Below the pieces are notes generated by a model. That model was not told where the DNA came from. It was given only the letters and a program-made list of their open reading frames with translations, and made no database searches. DNA of 64,000 bases, taken from positions 124,001-188,000 of the forward strand of contig NZ_AYMG01000008.1 in the NCBI RefSeq assembly GCF_000633455.1. The letters run 5' to 3'. The position numbers and the translations under genes were made by a program. This document shows, piece by piece, positions 37,145 through 45,358 of this stretch. The stretch's first letter is position 1. Each line of letters begins with the position of its first letter. The stretch comes from Pedobacter jeongneungensis. GTDB lineage: Bacteria; Bacteroidota; Bacteroidia; Sphingobacteriales; Sphingobacteriaceae.

Positions 37145-39539
37145 AAAAACTACAAAAGAGGCTAAAGCCGCATTTATTAAAAATTCGGCATTACCTACAG
37201 AACAAAAAGAACCGGTAGAAAAAATATTGCCGGCTGATTCATATTTTGCCGAACGTATGGCGCGCCTTGGTATCAGTGATCCTAAAAAGGAAAGCTTTGC
37301 GATACCTAAAGGCGCCAATACCTTTTGGCACCCAATTTTTACACCGAGCCCTACAGACGATGTGATTATCAACTATCCGGCTTTGGGAGGTATGCAGGAA
37401 ACCTATATCGATGGTGATGAAGTTAAGCCTTTTACTCGTATCCGTTACAACCCAAACAAAAACCGTGATAACAAATACGGTCAACCTGCCGGATCGGGAA
37501 CACACATCTTCTTTCCGGTTGAAATCCTGGATAAGTACGAAGGTGGTTGCGAAATCGAAACGCTGGTTTTGGTTGAGGGTGAATTTAAGGCACAGGCCGG
37601 AAGTATGCACGGCCTTGACATTGTCGGATTAGGCGGGAAAGACTTATTTACTGATGGAGATAAGGATTTACATATCGATATTTTGCGCATCATAGATAAA
37701 TGCAAGGTTAAAAACCTCGTTTTGCTGTTGGATGCCGATATATTTGCGCTCAATTGGGATAAAGAAACTGAACCGGATAAAAACCTATCGAGACGTTTAA
37801 ACGGTTTTTGCAATACAGTTATCAAATTTCGTGAGGTTGCCAAATCAAAGGTTAAGGACTGTTATTTCGCGCACGTTTCCGAAAGGTTCCTGCACACTAC
37901 AAAAGGTCTTGACGATCTGTTTTTCGACCGTCACGGTTCCGAGCCACAGATCGTTAACGACCTGTTAAAACTTAAACTATCAAAAGCATTTTTTAGCACG
38001 ATCAACCTTTCTGCCGATACTATCCCCCTGATTAAAAAGTATTTTGGCCTTATCCTGCATAAAGGTGTACCGGCTGCATTCTATGGCCGTCACATGGAAG
38101 AAATCGGCGACCAGGAATTTAATTTTTTCGGCACCAGGTATAAATATTTCCCTAATGATGGGCTAAAGCTGGTTAAGGATGCCGATAGTTTTAAATTTAT
38201 CCGTGTAGGCTGCGATTACTTCAAAATCATTACAGTACCAAATACGAACAAAGAGGGCGTTTTGGATACTAAACGTGTACCGTGGAAGAAAGCAGAAATT
38301 ACCCAGGATTATGTACACGAAAAAGGGTTAAAAAACTTTCTTTCCACGATTGATAAATACGATGCCTTTTGCAACGTACCCGACAATACAGGCCAATATG
38401 AACCGGTTATTTCCGGTTGTTTCAACCTTTACAGTAAACTGGATCATCTGCCGGAAGCCGGTAAATGGGAAACAATCGAGGGTTATTTAAAACACGTTTT
38501 CGGGGAAGCTAAAACGCTATCCGGCTATACCAATTATGAAATTGCTTTAGATTATCTGCAACTGATTTACCTACGCCCTCGCCAAAAGCTTCCTATAGTT
38601 GCACTGGTTAACCGGTTAAAAAATACCGGTAAATCAACATTCCTGTGGCTGCTTAAAGAGATATTCCAGGCTAATTGCACATTTATCGGTAATGAAGAAT
38701 TGAAAGATCATTTAAACGATGATTGGGCTGATAAATTAATCGTTGGTATTGACGAGGGATTTATTGACAAAAAAAGCGTTTTGGAGCGGTTAAAGTCAAT
38801 GAGTACTGCCAGTACGATCAAGCTTCGCGGGATGTATGCGGGCAGGCAGGAAATCCCATTTTTCGCAAAATTTGTGATGACCAGTAACGATGAAGATAAC
38901 TTCGCCCCCATCGATAAGGATGAGGTACGTTTTTGGGTAAACAAAGTACCCGTAATCACAAAAGATGATCCAGACTTATTGGATAAAATGATATTGGAAA
39001 TTCCTGCTTTCCTTGATTACCTGCAAAATCGCACCCTATTACACAAAAAAGAATCGAGGCACTGGTTTAATCCTGCTTATCTCGATACCGAAGCAGGAAA
39101 AGCAGTCAAAAACAGTTCACGCAGCTGGGTAGAGAAAGAAATCCGTGTAATCATGAAAGATCTTTTTTTCGAATATCGTTACCACACCCTGGCTTACACC
39201 ATTACCGAATTAATGGATTTGCTTAACAGTGCTAATGCCGGCGTAAAGTTCAGGAAAGCTGACGTTGTAGAACAGCTACAGGCCAGGTTCAATATGAGCA
39301 GTAAACATGCTCGTTATAGTTTCCCTGATAAGATCGATAACAAAGAAAGTACTTTATTGGGACAAACCTTTACCATTAAGCACAGCCGTTGTTATGAATT
39401 TTTTGTTGAGGACTTTTTATCGCCGGAAGAAATGCGCAAAGAGTTCAGCCAGATTTATAAAAAACATCAAATCGATGAATACCGCGAAACACGCATTCAG
39501 GAACTGGAAACGGCTGATGTCGATGATTTACCTTTTTAA
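37137..39539 (+). CDS. Primase-helicase: Toprim-type domain plus SF3 helicase
   Basis: The 800-residue protein joins two replication modules. A Toprim-like region at about residues 143-210 shows LVLVEGEFKA and LLLDAD acidic motifs. A superfamily 3 helicase lies around 460-620, with Walker A KNTGKST near 497-503, Walker B LIVGIDEG near 535-542 and motif C KFVMTSND. Such proteins (DUF5906/D5-like) initiate replication of phages and plasmids. It overlaps the small HTH gene and is the main replication protein of the element; no DNA polymerase is seen. Confidence 0.85.
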   Translation: MAKKTTKEAKAAFIKNSALPTEQKEPVEKILPADSYFAERMARLGISDPKKESFAIPKGANTFWHPIFTPSPTDDVIINYPALGGMQETYIDGDEVKPFTRIRYNPNKNRDNKYGQPAGSGTHIFFPVEILDKYEGGCEIETLVLVEGEFKAQAGSMHGLDIVGLGGKDLFTDGDKDLHIDILRIIDKCKVKNLVLLLDADIFALNWDKETEPDKNLSRRLNGFCNTVIKFREVAKSKVKDCYFAHVSERFLHTTKGLDDLFFDRHGSEPQIVNDLLKLKLSKAFFSTINLSADTIPLIKKYFGLILHKGVPAAFYGRHMEEIGDQEFNFFGTRYKYFPNDGLKLVKDADSFKFIRVGCDYFKIITVPNTNKEGVLDTKRVPWKKAEITQDYVHEKGLKNFLSTIDKYDAFCNVPDNTGQYEPVISGCFNLYSKLDHLPEAGKWETIEGYLKHVFGEAKTLSGYTNYEIALDYLQLIYLRPRQKLPIVALVNRLKNTGKSTFLWLLKEIFQANCTFIGNEELKDHLNDDWADKLIVGIDEGFIDKKSVLERLKSMSTASTIKLRGMYAGRQEIPFFAKFVMTSNDEDNFAPIDKDEVRFWVNKVPVITKDDPDLLDKMILEIPAFLDYLQNRTLLHKKESRHWFNPAYLDTEAGKAVKNSSRSWVEKEIRVIMKDLFFEYRYHTLAYTITELMDLLNSANAGVKFRKADVVEQLQARFNMSSKHARYSFPDKIDNKESTLLGQTFTIKHSRCYEFFVEDFLSPEEMRKEFSQIYKKHQIDEYRETRIQELETADVDDLPF

Positions 39540-39555
39540 CCTTTAAATAAATTAT

Positions 39556-39651
39556 ATGAAAATAATCACAAGAATGGTTGAAGCGGCCATAATTGCACAG
39601 GCAAAAGATGTTTTGGCGATCAATTCACAAAAACAAGACAGCTACAAGTAA
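39556..39651 (+). CDS. Tiny ORF after primase gene
   Basis: This 31-codon ORF (MKIITRMVEAAIIAQAKDVL, then a Gln/Lys tail) starts 16 bp after the primase-helicase stop. It is too short to assign. It is listed because several other real genes of this element are equally small. The longer overlapping frame at 39593-39793 has no better support. Confidence 0.3.
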   Translation: MKIITRMVEAAIIAQAKDVLAINSQKQDSYK

Positions 39652-39761
39652 TAAGATTAAAAAGCTTAGGGGGTTTGTAACATCCCAAAAAAATACAAAA
39701 AGTGGAACTGTACTCGATTACAAATTTCCTAAAAAAAGCAAAAGGAATTATTTAAGACACA

Positions 39762-39790
39762 AAAGCCTTGGATCTATCCAGGGCTTTCGT
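39762..39790. terminator. Terminator of the early operon
   Basis: AAAGCCTTGG and CCAGGGCTTT form a 10 bp stem (one G-T pair) with a 6-nt loop between convergent genes; it can also serve the leftward gene at 39794. Confidence 0.75.
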
Positions 39791-39793
39791 TAG

Positions 39794-40168
39794 TTAATAG
39801 GTATCCGGCTCACGTTCGGGAGTATCAGGCAAAGTTAAAATGAGTTTTTGTTCTGCCCTATCAATCTCGAAATCACAGGTAACATCATATTCACTACTGT
39901 TATCCATATCATCGCATCCGAAATAATATCCTACAACGTAATCGAACTGAATCGATCCTTTCAAGGTTTCGCTATCAAATTCAGCTTCGTCAATCTCATA
40001 GTTATCCAGTGATGGTGCACCGCCATCGCCCAAATGGGAATCTAATAGAGCCGTTTCAATCTTTTCGGTATTTTCATTTAGATGTTGTTCTAAAAATTTT
40101 TCGATACTTAATGTACCTTCTTGCAATTGGCTTATTAGCCCTTTAGTTGAATTTATTTTAATAATCAT
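39794..40168 (-). CDS. Acidic hypothetical protein, cargo region
   Basis: The 124-residue protein is strongly acidic, with a helical N-terminus (GLISQLQEGTLSIEKFLEQH) and a beta-rich, Asp/Glu-rich C-terminal half (GYYFGCDDMDNSSEYDVTCD, LILTLPDTPEREPDTY). No family is recognised. It is the only leftward gene between the early and late blocks. Its charge would suit a DNA mimic or an immunity-type protein, but that is speculation. Confidence 0.5.
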   Translation of the reverse strand: MIIKINSTKGLISQLQEGTLSIEKFLEQHLNENTEKIETALLDSHLGDGGAPSLDNYEIDEAEFDSETLKGSIQFDYVVGYYFGCDDMDNSSEYDVTCDFEIDRAEQKLILTLPDTPEREPDTY

Positions 40169-40236
40169 AATAACAAAAGTACCTCACAAAGTCAGATATT
40201 TAAAGGCTACTTTTGTATTTTTAAAAAATAAATTAA

Positions 40237-41100
40237 ATGCTCATGGAAAAAACAATCAAGGATGTATTATCTGATTTCAAAGACAGACTAACAAACCCTT
40301 TCACATCATCATTTATTCTTGCTTGGTTGGTAAATAATTACCCAATAACAATTGGATTGATTTTCTACAAGCAATCAGAATTGAAAAAGGATGGCTACGG
40401 TTCATTTATAGACCTAATTAATAAACATGCCAGCTGGTGGCATATGTTAATTTTACCAATTGCAGCGTCATTGATATATACATTCGGCTTTCCATGGTTT
40501 AAGTATCTTATTCATTGGTACCGCGGATGGATAGATGTTTTAGATACTAATAACCTTAAAACGGTACAAGGGAAGGAAATAATTTTAAAAGAAAAATATG
40601 TGGAACTCCATAACCTTTATTCTGATAAATTAAACATTGCAGCTGATTTAACTGAAGAAAAATTGAGAAATTATGATGAAATCAATAAGCAAAATGAATC
40701 GATAATTGATTTAAAGAAAGAGTTATATAACTCAAAAAAACAAATAGAACAATTTGTAATGAATAATGACCGTAAGAGTGCTTTATCCAACGCTTACTGG
40801 ATTTCCGGAAAGTATGCTGTTGATTATCATTCACCGGTGCTATCAAGAGAGTCTAAATTCGGCACAGAATGGATACTTACCAGAGATTCTGTCACTATAT
40901 TAGGAACATTGTACAAGTATGAAGGTTTTACGGTCAATCCTGAAAATAATAACTTAGTTTTTTTTGTGCCTGATTTAAAGGTGAATGATGGCAGCAAGAT
41001 TGATCAACTATTCAGTTTTAAATTTAATGATAAAAATTTACTAACCTTAACTTCAAATTCCGCAAGCATTGGATTAACTTTAAGAAGAAACGAAGAATAA
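40237..41100 (+). CDS. Two-span membrane protein with coiled coil and C-terminal beta domain, cargo candidate
   Basis: The 287-residue protein has a conserved-looking N-terminus (KDVLSDFKDRLTNPFTSSFI) and two membrane spans (about residues 25-43 and 68-85). A coiled coil of some 60 residues (about 115-175) and a beta-rich C-terminal domain (about 180-285) follow. Similar two-span proteins occur in phage and plasmid accessory regions, but I know no function. It stands alone, flanked by the origin-like region, so it may be a moron (exclusion, defence or lysogenic conversion). Confidence 0.6.
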   Translation: MLMEKTIKDVLSDFKDRLTNPFTSSFILAWLVNNYPITIGLIFYKQSELKKDGYGSFIDLINKHASWWHMLILPIAASLIYTFGFPWFKYLIHWYRGWIDVLDTNNLKTVQGKEIILKEKYVELHNLYSDKLNIAADLTEEKLRNYDEINKQNESIIDLKKELYNSKKQIEQFVMNNDRKSALSNAYWISGKYAVDYHSPVLSRESKFGTEWILTRDSVTILGTLYKYEGFTVNPENNNLVFFVPDLKVNDGSKIDQLFSFKFNDKNLLTLTSNSASIGLTLRRNEE

Positions 41101-41630
41101 ATAAAAATGCCTTGACTGATCCAGGTTTTTAACCGTTTTTTCTATGTCGGAAACTATAACTACCAACGGATCAATCTGCTGCCGTGCCGTAAAGTCCGTT
41201 GCTTTAAAAAATGCCTGCAACCATTGTAGTATTTAACCATTTGCTGAAAAAACGGTTATCAATCATAACATAAACAACTGTTTCGCTAGGTATTAGATCT
41301 AAACAAACAACTTTAGCCACCTCGCCAAAGGATGCTTTAATATTCTTTTCTGGATATTGTTAGGCTCTTTCTCATAACATCAACTTAATTGAAACGGTTT
41401 GCATCGCTTTCGTTACGCCTTTCGTAGCTGTCGGAAAAAACGCATCTAAACCGTGAAGCTGATTTTTCATCAGCTGAACACCTTATTTTTTATTTTGCAA
41501 ACCGATTATTTTTTTTTCGTCGCCCCCCTCTGTTGTGATGAGAGAGGTGATATTGAAACGATTTTTTTTGTGCAACAAAATAATATTTTGTTTAAATATT
41601 TATTATTCCTCATTTATATTAAAATTCTGT

Positions 41631-41873
41631 TACTTTTTGTTACAGCTAGAAAAAAATAGATTTAAAGGTAAATTAAGAGGCAATATTTGTAGCAAAATGT
41701 AGCAAAATGTAAAAATTGGAAATTGTATTTTGTTACATTTTGCTACAGTGCTGAAAGGCCATTTTGTTACAAAATGTTTTAAAAAATGGTGTTTTGCTAC
41801 ACTTTGTTACAGAAAAAATAGGTTTAAATATCTGAAAACGCAGTTTGTAACAAAAATCAGGTTGTAGCAAAAT
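41631..41873. repeat. Iteron-like cluster of TGTARCAAAA motifs with a 21 bp inverted repeat
   Basis: Copies lie at 41688, 41698, 41846 and 41863 (forward) and at 41633, 41728, 41738, 41762, 41792 and 41802 (reverse), some with one mismatch. Spacing of adjacent copies is 10 bp. Together 41688-41708 and 41727-41747 form a 21 bp inverted repeat with one mismatch around an 18 bp spacer. Such clusters are typical of replication-initiator or master-regulator binding sites. Confidence 0.8.
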
Positions 41874-42028
41874 AAAATCACAGTTCTATTTAAATCGCTT
41901 TTTCTCTTTTTTATCAGGTTTTCCCGTTTGCATAAATTTCGATGTACAAAATTTTGTTCGGTCATTTTTTTTAACAGGTTATTCAAGATCGTTTCTAACA
42001 CCGTTTACATAGTATCATCTTTGTATAT

Positions 42029-42045
42029 CAGCACTCCCAATGCTG
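42029..42045 (+). promoter_or_regulatory. Late-operon leader hairpin with loop CTCCCAA
   Basis: CAGCA and TGCTG form a 5 bp stem around the 7-nt loop CTCCCAA, 23 nt before the first late ATG. The loop is the exact complement of the 36829-36858 loop. The A-rich motif AACCAAACATACTAAAAAAC follows. Confidence 0.55.
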
Positions 42046-42067
42046 AACCAAACATACTAAAAAACTA

Positions 42068-42382
42068 ATGTCTTTAACCGAAAACACAGACCAAATTCCT
42101 GCTGCAACTGCTGTTGAGCAAAAAACCGATCCGTCTGCTGTACCTGTTCCGGTGCCAGCTGCTCAAACGGCGGTACCGGAAACGGTTAAACAACCCCGAA
42201 ATCAGCATTTAAAAAAACCTGATGCTAAAATCTTACAGATAGGTGGCCGTTGTACGCCAGAAGAATTTGTATTTCTTAAAAACGTAATTGCGGCCAATGG
42301 CTGTACCGATATCGTCCGTTTAATGCTGTATTCAATTAAACTGCATGAAAACGATGTGTTTTCAAGCTTCAAAATAGAGTAA
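42068..42382 (+). CDS. First late gene: Pro/Ala-rich N-terminus with small helical C-terminal domain
   Basis: The 104-residue protein has a low-complexity N-terminal half (Pro, Val, Ala, Thr-rich, about residues 1-50). A folded part follows: KILQIGGRCTPEEFVFLKNV, CTDIVRLMLYSIKLH. The latter resembles a ribbon-helix-helix or small DNA-binding helix pair, seen often at the start of mobilisation or phage operons, but the match is weak. Its stop overlaps the next ATG. Confidence 0.55.
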   Translation: MSLTENTDQIPAATAVEQKTDPSAVPVPVPAAQTAVPETVKQPRNQHLKKPDAKILQIGGRCTPEEFVFLKNVIAANGCTDIVRLMLYSIKLHENDVFSSFKIE

Positions 42383-42774
42383 TGACAAAGGTAAAACACA
42401 ATCCAAAGGTGCCGAAACGGCTAATCAACCAGGTAAAAAAAGCAATCGCAGAAACAAAGATGGAAAACAACCAAAACCCCGAAAACAATAACCAGGAATT
42501 AATTATCCTGGAAGATCAGAACACAAAACTTATCGATGTTACCGATATGGTACCGGTAGATAAAAACGAACTTGAACAGTTAATTGCCCAGAACTTAGGG
42601 CAGAAAGAAGAAATAGGCGCTTTGGTGGGCTTGTTCTTAAATTTCATCCCTCTATTTAAGGATGGTGTTAACCCTTTATCATTGGTTTCACTTATTCCAA
42701 AACTGATAAGTGATCCAAAAATCAAAAACCAGGTTGCTGCAATATTCCCGATCATCGAAAAATATAGCTCATAA
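42382..42774 (+). CDS. Late protein of unknown function
   Basis: The 130-residue protein has a basic N-terminus (KHNPKVPKRLINQVKKA), an Asn/Gln-rich linker and a helical C-terminal part with a moderately hydrophobic stretch (GALVGLFLNFIPLFKDGV, LVSLIPKLI). It overlaps both neighbours by 1 bp. Function is unknown; a membrane-associated role is possible. An internal ATG (MENNQNPEN) is an alternative start. Confidence 0.55.
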   Translation: MTKVKHNPKVPKRLINQVKKAIAETKMENNQNPENNNQELIILEDQNTKLIDVTDMVPVDKNELEQLIAQNLGQKEEIGALVGLFLNFIPLFKDGVNPLSLVSLIPKLISDPKIKNQVAAIFPIIEKYSS

Positions 42775-43307
42775 TGGAAAGTGTAGATTTAGGGAATGTC
42801 CTGAGTAAAAAAGTTCAGGTAACCCCGATTACAGTATTGGATGAACCCGCTAGTAATCTAGTGATGGACGATCCTGCACCGGTCGAAATAATCGAACCCG
42901 AAGTGATAGAGGATCGCTCAGAACCTGAACACGGTTACATGCTGCCTGAACATATTGCCGAAACTATAGTTAACTGCCTGGATGGGCTACAATCATGGAT
43001 CATTCCAATTGCACGTAAAAAAATGATTTTTACAGATCGTGAATTGGAGTTATTGCAAACGATGGATACTACCGGCGGTACTGTCTACCCCAAAAATAGC
43101 CCCGAAAACACGGTTATGGATAAGCTTTTGAAACATAAAGAGGTTATCAAAATCATCCCCTTTGATGAAGGCGAAAAAAGTAGGTTGGTCGCATCCACTG
43201 CTCGTTATGCAGAAACTACCGAAATGAAGGTTAGCCCATTATCGGGATTGATGCTTGCATACGGTGAAGTTTTCTTAAAAAGGGCAGCAATATTCGTAAA
43301 CGACTAA
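42774..43307 (+). CDS. Late protein of unknown function
   Basis: The 177-residue protein has an acidic, Pro-rich N-terminal region (about 20-60) and a helical C-terminal domain: LPEHIAETIVNCLDGLQSWI and a late hydrophobic SPLSGLMLAYGEVFLKRAAIF. No signal peptide or named domain is seen. It overlaps the upstream stop by 1 bp. A structural or assembly role is suggested only by position. Confidence 0.55.
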   Translation: MESVDLGNVLSKKVQVTPITVLDEPASNLVMDDPAPVEIIEPEVIEDRSEPEHGYMLPEHIAETIVNCLDGLQSWIIPIARKKMIFTDRELELLQTMDTTGGTVYPKNSPENTVMDKLLKHKEVIKIIPFDEGEKSRLVASTARYAETTEMKVSPLSGLMLAYGEVFLKRAAIFVND

Positions 43308-43317
43308 ACAAACAACC

Positions 43318-43620
43318 ATGAATAAAAGATTTATTATCGGTGCAGCACTTTCTGCATTAATGTTCGGCGGAGCCGGTGCATCTGCTGCAACCAACTCTGT
43401 CGGAACTTATAAGGAAATGAAATCTGGAGCGATTGAGACCAGACAGCAAAGGCACCAACGCGTAGTGTTTCAAGGTGGCGGTCTAGACTTAATAGAACAC
43501 GGAGCGCCAGGCTTATCACCAAAAGCTTACGGGATGCTAGTTGGGAATGGTGGTAGTAAACGCAGCAATAGGTTGCGATACAGCCACAATGCCAAACTAA
43601 AAAGACGGTGCAAGAATTAA
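43318..43620 (+). CDS. Small basic exported protein
   Basis: The 100-residue protein has a clear signal peptide (basic MNKRF, hydrophobic core, cleavage near GASAAT). The mature part is Arg/Gly-rich (ETRQQRHQRVVFQGGGLDLI, GSKRSNRLRYSHNAKLKRRC). Its exported, highly basic nature would suit a virion membrane-surface or nucleic-acid-binding component. The A-rich leader CTAAACAAACAACC precedes the ATG. Confidence 0.55.
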   Translation: MNKRFIIGAALSALMFGGAGASAATNSVGTYKEMKSGAIETRQQRHQRVVFQGGGLDLIEHGAPGLSPKAYGMLVGNGGSKRSNRLRYSHNAKLKRRCKN

Positions 43621-43688
43621 TTTATCAATCAATAATTGGGCTTTTGTTAGGGATAATTTTGGGTTCAATTGTCTTAGACAGGGATTAG
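43608..43688 (+). CDS. Tiny single-span membrane peptide
   Basis: A 26-codon ORF with GTG start at 43608 overlaps the end of the preceding gene and encodes one hydrophobic helix (IYQSIIGLLLGIILGSIVLD). It resembles other tiny membrane peptides of this element. It is 2 bp from the next ATG. Support is size and pattern only. Confidence 0.4.
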   Translation: MQELIYQSIIGLLLGIILGSIVLDRD

Positions 43689-43690
43689 TC

Positions 43691-43846
43691 ATGGTTTTAG
43701 CATTAACAATTTTTGCCGTTTTCATCTTTGCCCTGATATTCTGGGATGATATTATGATCGTACATAGCACCTGGGGATTAAGAAATTTCATATACGATCA
43801 CCTTTACAACCTGTATTCGGTACTTATAAAAATATTTAATTTATGA
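43691..43846 (+). CDS. Small single-span membrane protein
   Basis: The 51-residue protein has one N-terminal hydrophobic helix (LALTIFAVFIFALIFW) and an aromatic-rich tail (STWGLRNFIYDHLYNLYSVL). Its stop overlaps the next start as ATGA, which supports it being real. Tiny membrane proteins in series are characteristic of membrane-containing phages; function unknown. Confidence 0.55.
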   Translation: MVLALTIFAVFIFALIFWDDIMIVHSTWGLRNFIYDHLYNLYSVLIKIFNL

Positions 43847-44046
43847 AACGATTACTTTTTGGCGCCATAGCTGGTTTTGGCGTTGCGGCTGTCTTTCTTC
43901 CCAGGATGATCCGCAATATTTTAACTGAAAACAGGCTTTTAAGTGACAATGCCCACATCGAACGCCATAAAAAAACAATCGCAACAATCACCAAAAACAA
44001 ACTAACTGATGAAGACTACAGAAACCGTTATCCCCACAACACTTAA
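43843..44046 (+). CDS. Small membrane protein with charged tail
   Basis: The 67-residue protein has an N-terminal span (LLFGAIAGFGVAAVFLP) and a hydrophilic helical tail rich in Arg, His and Lys. No family is recognised. It overlaps upstream by 4 bp and downstream by 38 bp. Confidence 0.55.
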   Translation: MKRLLFGAIAGFGVAAVFLPRMIRNILTENRLLSDNAHIERHKKTIATITKNKLTDEDYRNRYPHNT

Positions 44047-44191
44047 ATCTTTTGGCCTGGAATGGTGTCTACAGGGTGAATTTTCCGATTTAGACGAAAT
44101 GAATGCCAATAAAGCTAAATGGGTTGAAATTGGACATAAGGCTATGGTTAAGAAAACGAACAGATTGTACGTAACCAGGTTCAGGCAATAA
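44009..44191 (+). CDS. Small soluble late protein
   Basis: The 60-residue protein (LKSFGLEWCLQGEFSDLDEM, then KAKWVEIGHKAMVKK) is mixed charged and aromatic, with no span. Its start lies within the upstream gene; its stop overlaps the ATPase start by 1 bp, which argues for translation. No function can be assigned. Confidence 0.5.
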   Translation: MKTTETVIPTTLKSFGLEWCLQGEFSDLDEMNANKAKWVEIGHKAMVKKTNRLYVTRFRQ

Positions 44192-44754
44192 TGGAAAGGG
44201 ATTTACATTATAGCGCTATCGTTGTAGGCCGCAAAGGCGTGGGAAAAAGCACCTTTCTGGCAAAAACTGCATCGCAATATCCTACAGAATCGAAGGTGCT
44301 TATTATCGATGTAAACGGATCACCGGCTTATAATAGTTTTAAAACGATAGAACCTAATCAAGTTAAACTATTCAGACGTGGACACGCAAAACTTTTGGGA
44401 ACTCCGACCGATGAGACACTGGAGATAATCGCAAAAGATTTCAATGGTGGATTAATTGTTTTCGAAGATGCAACCAAATATATTTCGGGAAATGTTAGGC
44501 CTAGTATAAAGGCCTTTTTGGTTGATCACAGGATGTACCAGTGCGATCTTATATTTGCCTTTCACTCACTTAAACGTGTACCTCCTTTTTTCTGGGAGAT
44601 GATCAGTTTTTGTACCTTGTTTAAAACAGCAGAGGTTTTCGACAAAACATTCAAAAACCGTATCCCCAACTATGAAAACATTAAAAAAGCTTACGATAAA
44701 GTAGCTGCATCAAAAGATATCCGGTATAATCTAACCATCGAAACATTAGTTTAA
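44191..44754 (+). CDS. Short FtsK/HerA/Zot-like P-loop ATPase, candidate genome-packaging ATPase
   Basis: The 187-residue protein has Walker A GRKGVGKS (residues 13-20), a Walker B-like LIVFED (88-93) and a later FAFHSLKRVP segment that fits a sensor region. Its size and position upstream of the capsid candidate recall packaging ATPases of tailless membrane phages (the PRD1 P9/A32 type) or Zot proteins of filamentous phages. It is much shorter than tailed-phage terminases and lacks a nuclease domain. Confidence 0.7.
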   Translation: MERDLHYSAIVVGRKGVGKSTFLAKTASQYPTESKVLIIDVNGSPAYNSFKTIEPNQVKLFRRGHAKLLGTPTDETLEIIAKDFNGGLIVFEDATKYISGNVRPSIKAFLVDHRMYQCDLIFAFHSLKRVPPFFWEMISFCTLFKTAEVFDKTFKNRIPNYENIKKAYDKVAASKDIRYNLTIETLV

Positions 44755-44759
44755 TCAAC

Positions 44760-44945
44760 ATGGGTTCAGAGCCTCAATTTACTGTTAAAGCATATAGTAA
44801 AAAGGAACTGCAAGCACTTTACAATGTCACTGCAAAAACCTTTCGTGCCTGGATTGAACCTATTGTGGATTTAGGCAGCTATAAAGGCCGGAAATACACA
44901 CCGGCACAAGTGGAAAAATTAGTATATCATTTAGGCAAACCATAA
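44760..44945 (+). CDS. Small HTH protein (DUF4248-like)
   Basis: The 61-residue protein reads AYSKKELQALYNVTAKTFRA, then LGSYKGRKYTPAQVEKLVYH, the pattern of the small MerR/Excisionase-like HTH proteins common in Bacteroidota mobile elements. A role in late gene control or DNA binding during packaging is possible. It lies 5 bp after the ATPase gene. Confidence 0.6.
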   Translation: MGSEPQFTVKAYSKKELQALYNVTAKTFRAWIEPIVDLGSYKGRKYTPAQVEKLVYHLGKP

Positions 44946-44968
44946 AAATATGCAATCTTCAAATAACT

Positions 44969-45178
44969 ATGAAAACACCTGACAACGATCTTTTTGGCAA
45001 AACGTTTTTCACTGCAAAGCTAAAAGATTCCGATGATTGGATATGTGGGTTTTACACGCGTGATAAGGATGAAAACAGAAGTCCGGCGATAATCAACCCA
45101 GATGATGGTGCCGTACACCACATTAAACGCGAAACTCTGGAAATGTATATAGGCGGCGACAACTTCATGAAAATGTGA
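44969..45178 (+). CDS. Small hypothetical late protein
   Basis: The 69-residue soluble protein has a small beta-rich pattern (FFTAKLKDSDDWICGFYTRD, GAVHHIKRETLEMYIGG). No family is recognised. It is followed by a strong terminator, so it ends the first late transcription unit. Confidence 0.55.
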   Translation: MKTPDNDLFGKTFFTAKLKDSDDWICGFYTRDKDENRSPAIINPDDGAVHHIKRETLEMYIGGDNFMKM

Positions 45179-45195
45179 TAAGCTACAATCTCTTA

Positions 45196-45225
45196 AAAAG
45201 CTCCCAAAAATCGGGGGCTTTTTTT
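45196..45225 (+). terminator. Intrinsic terminator within late region
   Basis: AAAAGCTCCC and GGGGGCTTTT form a stem followed by T7, dividing the ATPase unit from the capsid unit. Confidence 0.85.
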
Positions 45226-45358
45226 ATGACCAAAACATCCCTTTAATGCCTTTGCATTCAATTGAAAACACATAAGTTCCCGTACTGTTACCCAGGGTTT
45301 TAGGTTGGCGTAAACTTGTAATCAAATAAGCAAAAAACTCAAACCAAACACTTAAAAA

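Larger units (their letters stand above)
41101..42067. other. Large non-coding region between cargo and late genes, candidate replication origin
   Basis: No supported ORF occurs in 970 bp of a gene-dense element. A weak hairpin before a T run near 41103-41131 may terminate the upstream gene. AACCGTTTTTTC (41131-41142) recurs inverted as GAAAAAACGGTT (41246-41257). From 41620 on come about ten TGTARCAAAA motifs. The right end holds a hairpin and the A-rich leader of the late operon; CATCTTTG at about 42017-42024 is one mismatch from a Bacteroidota -7 box (TAnnTTTG). Confidence 0.65.

Noticed and set aside
39593..39793. 66-codon ORF after the primase
   Set aside because: It is Lys/Arg-rich, overlaps the terminator hairpin and ends within it; probably not translated.
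41453..41659. 68-codon ORF in the origin-like region
   Set aside because: It is a low-complexity Phe-rich translation of T-runs, has no leader, and overlaps the repeat cluster.
41807..42001. Leftward ORF across the late promoter region
   Set aside because: It would cover the iteron motifs and shows no protein-like pattern.
44191..44754. Large terminase subunit
   Set aside because: It is too short (187 residues), with no nuclease domain and no portal gene nearby.
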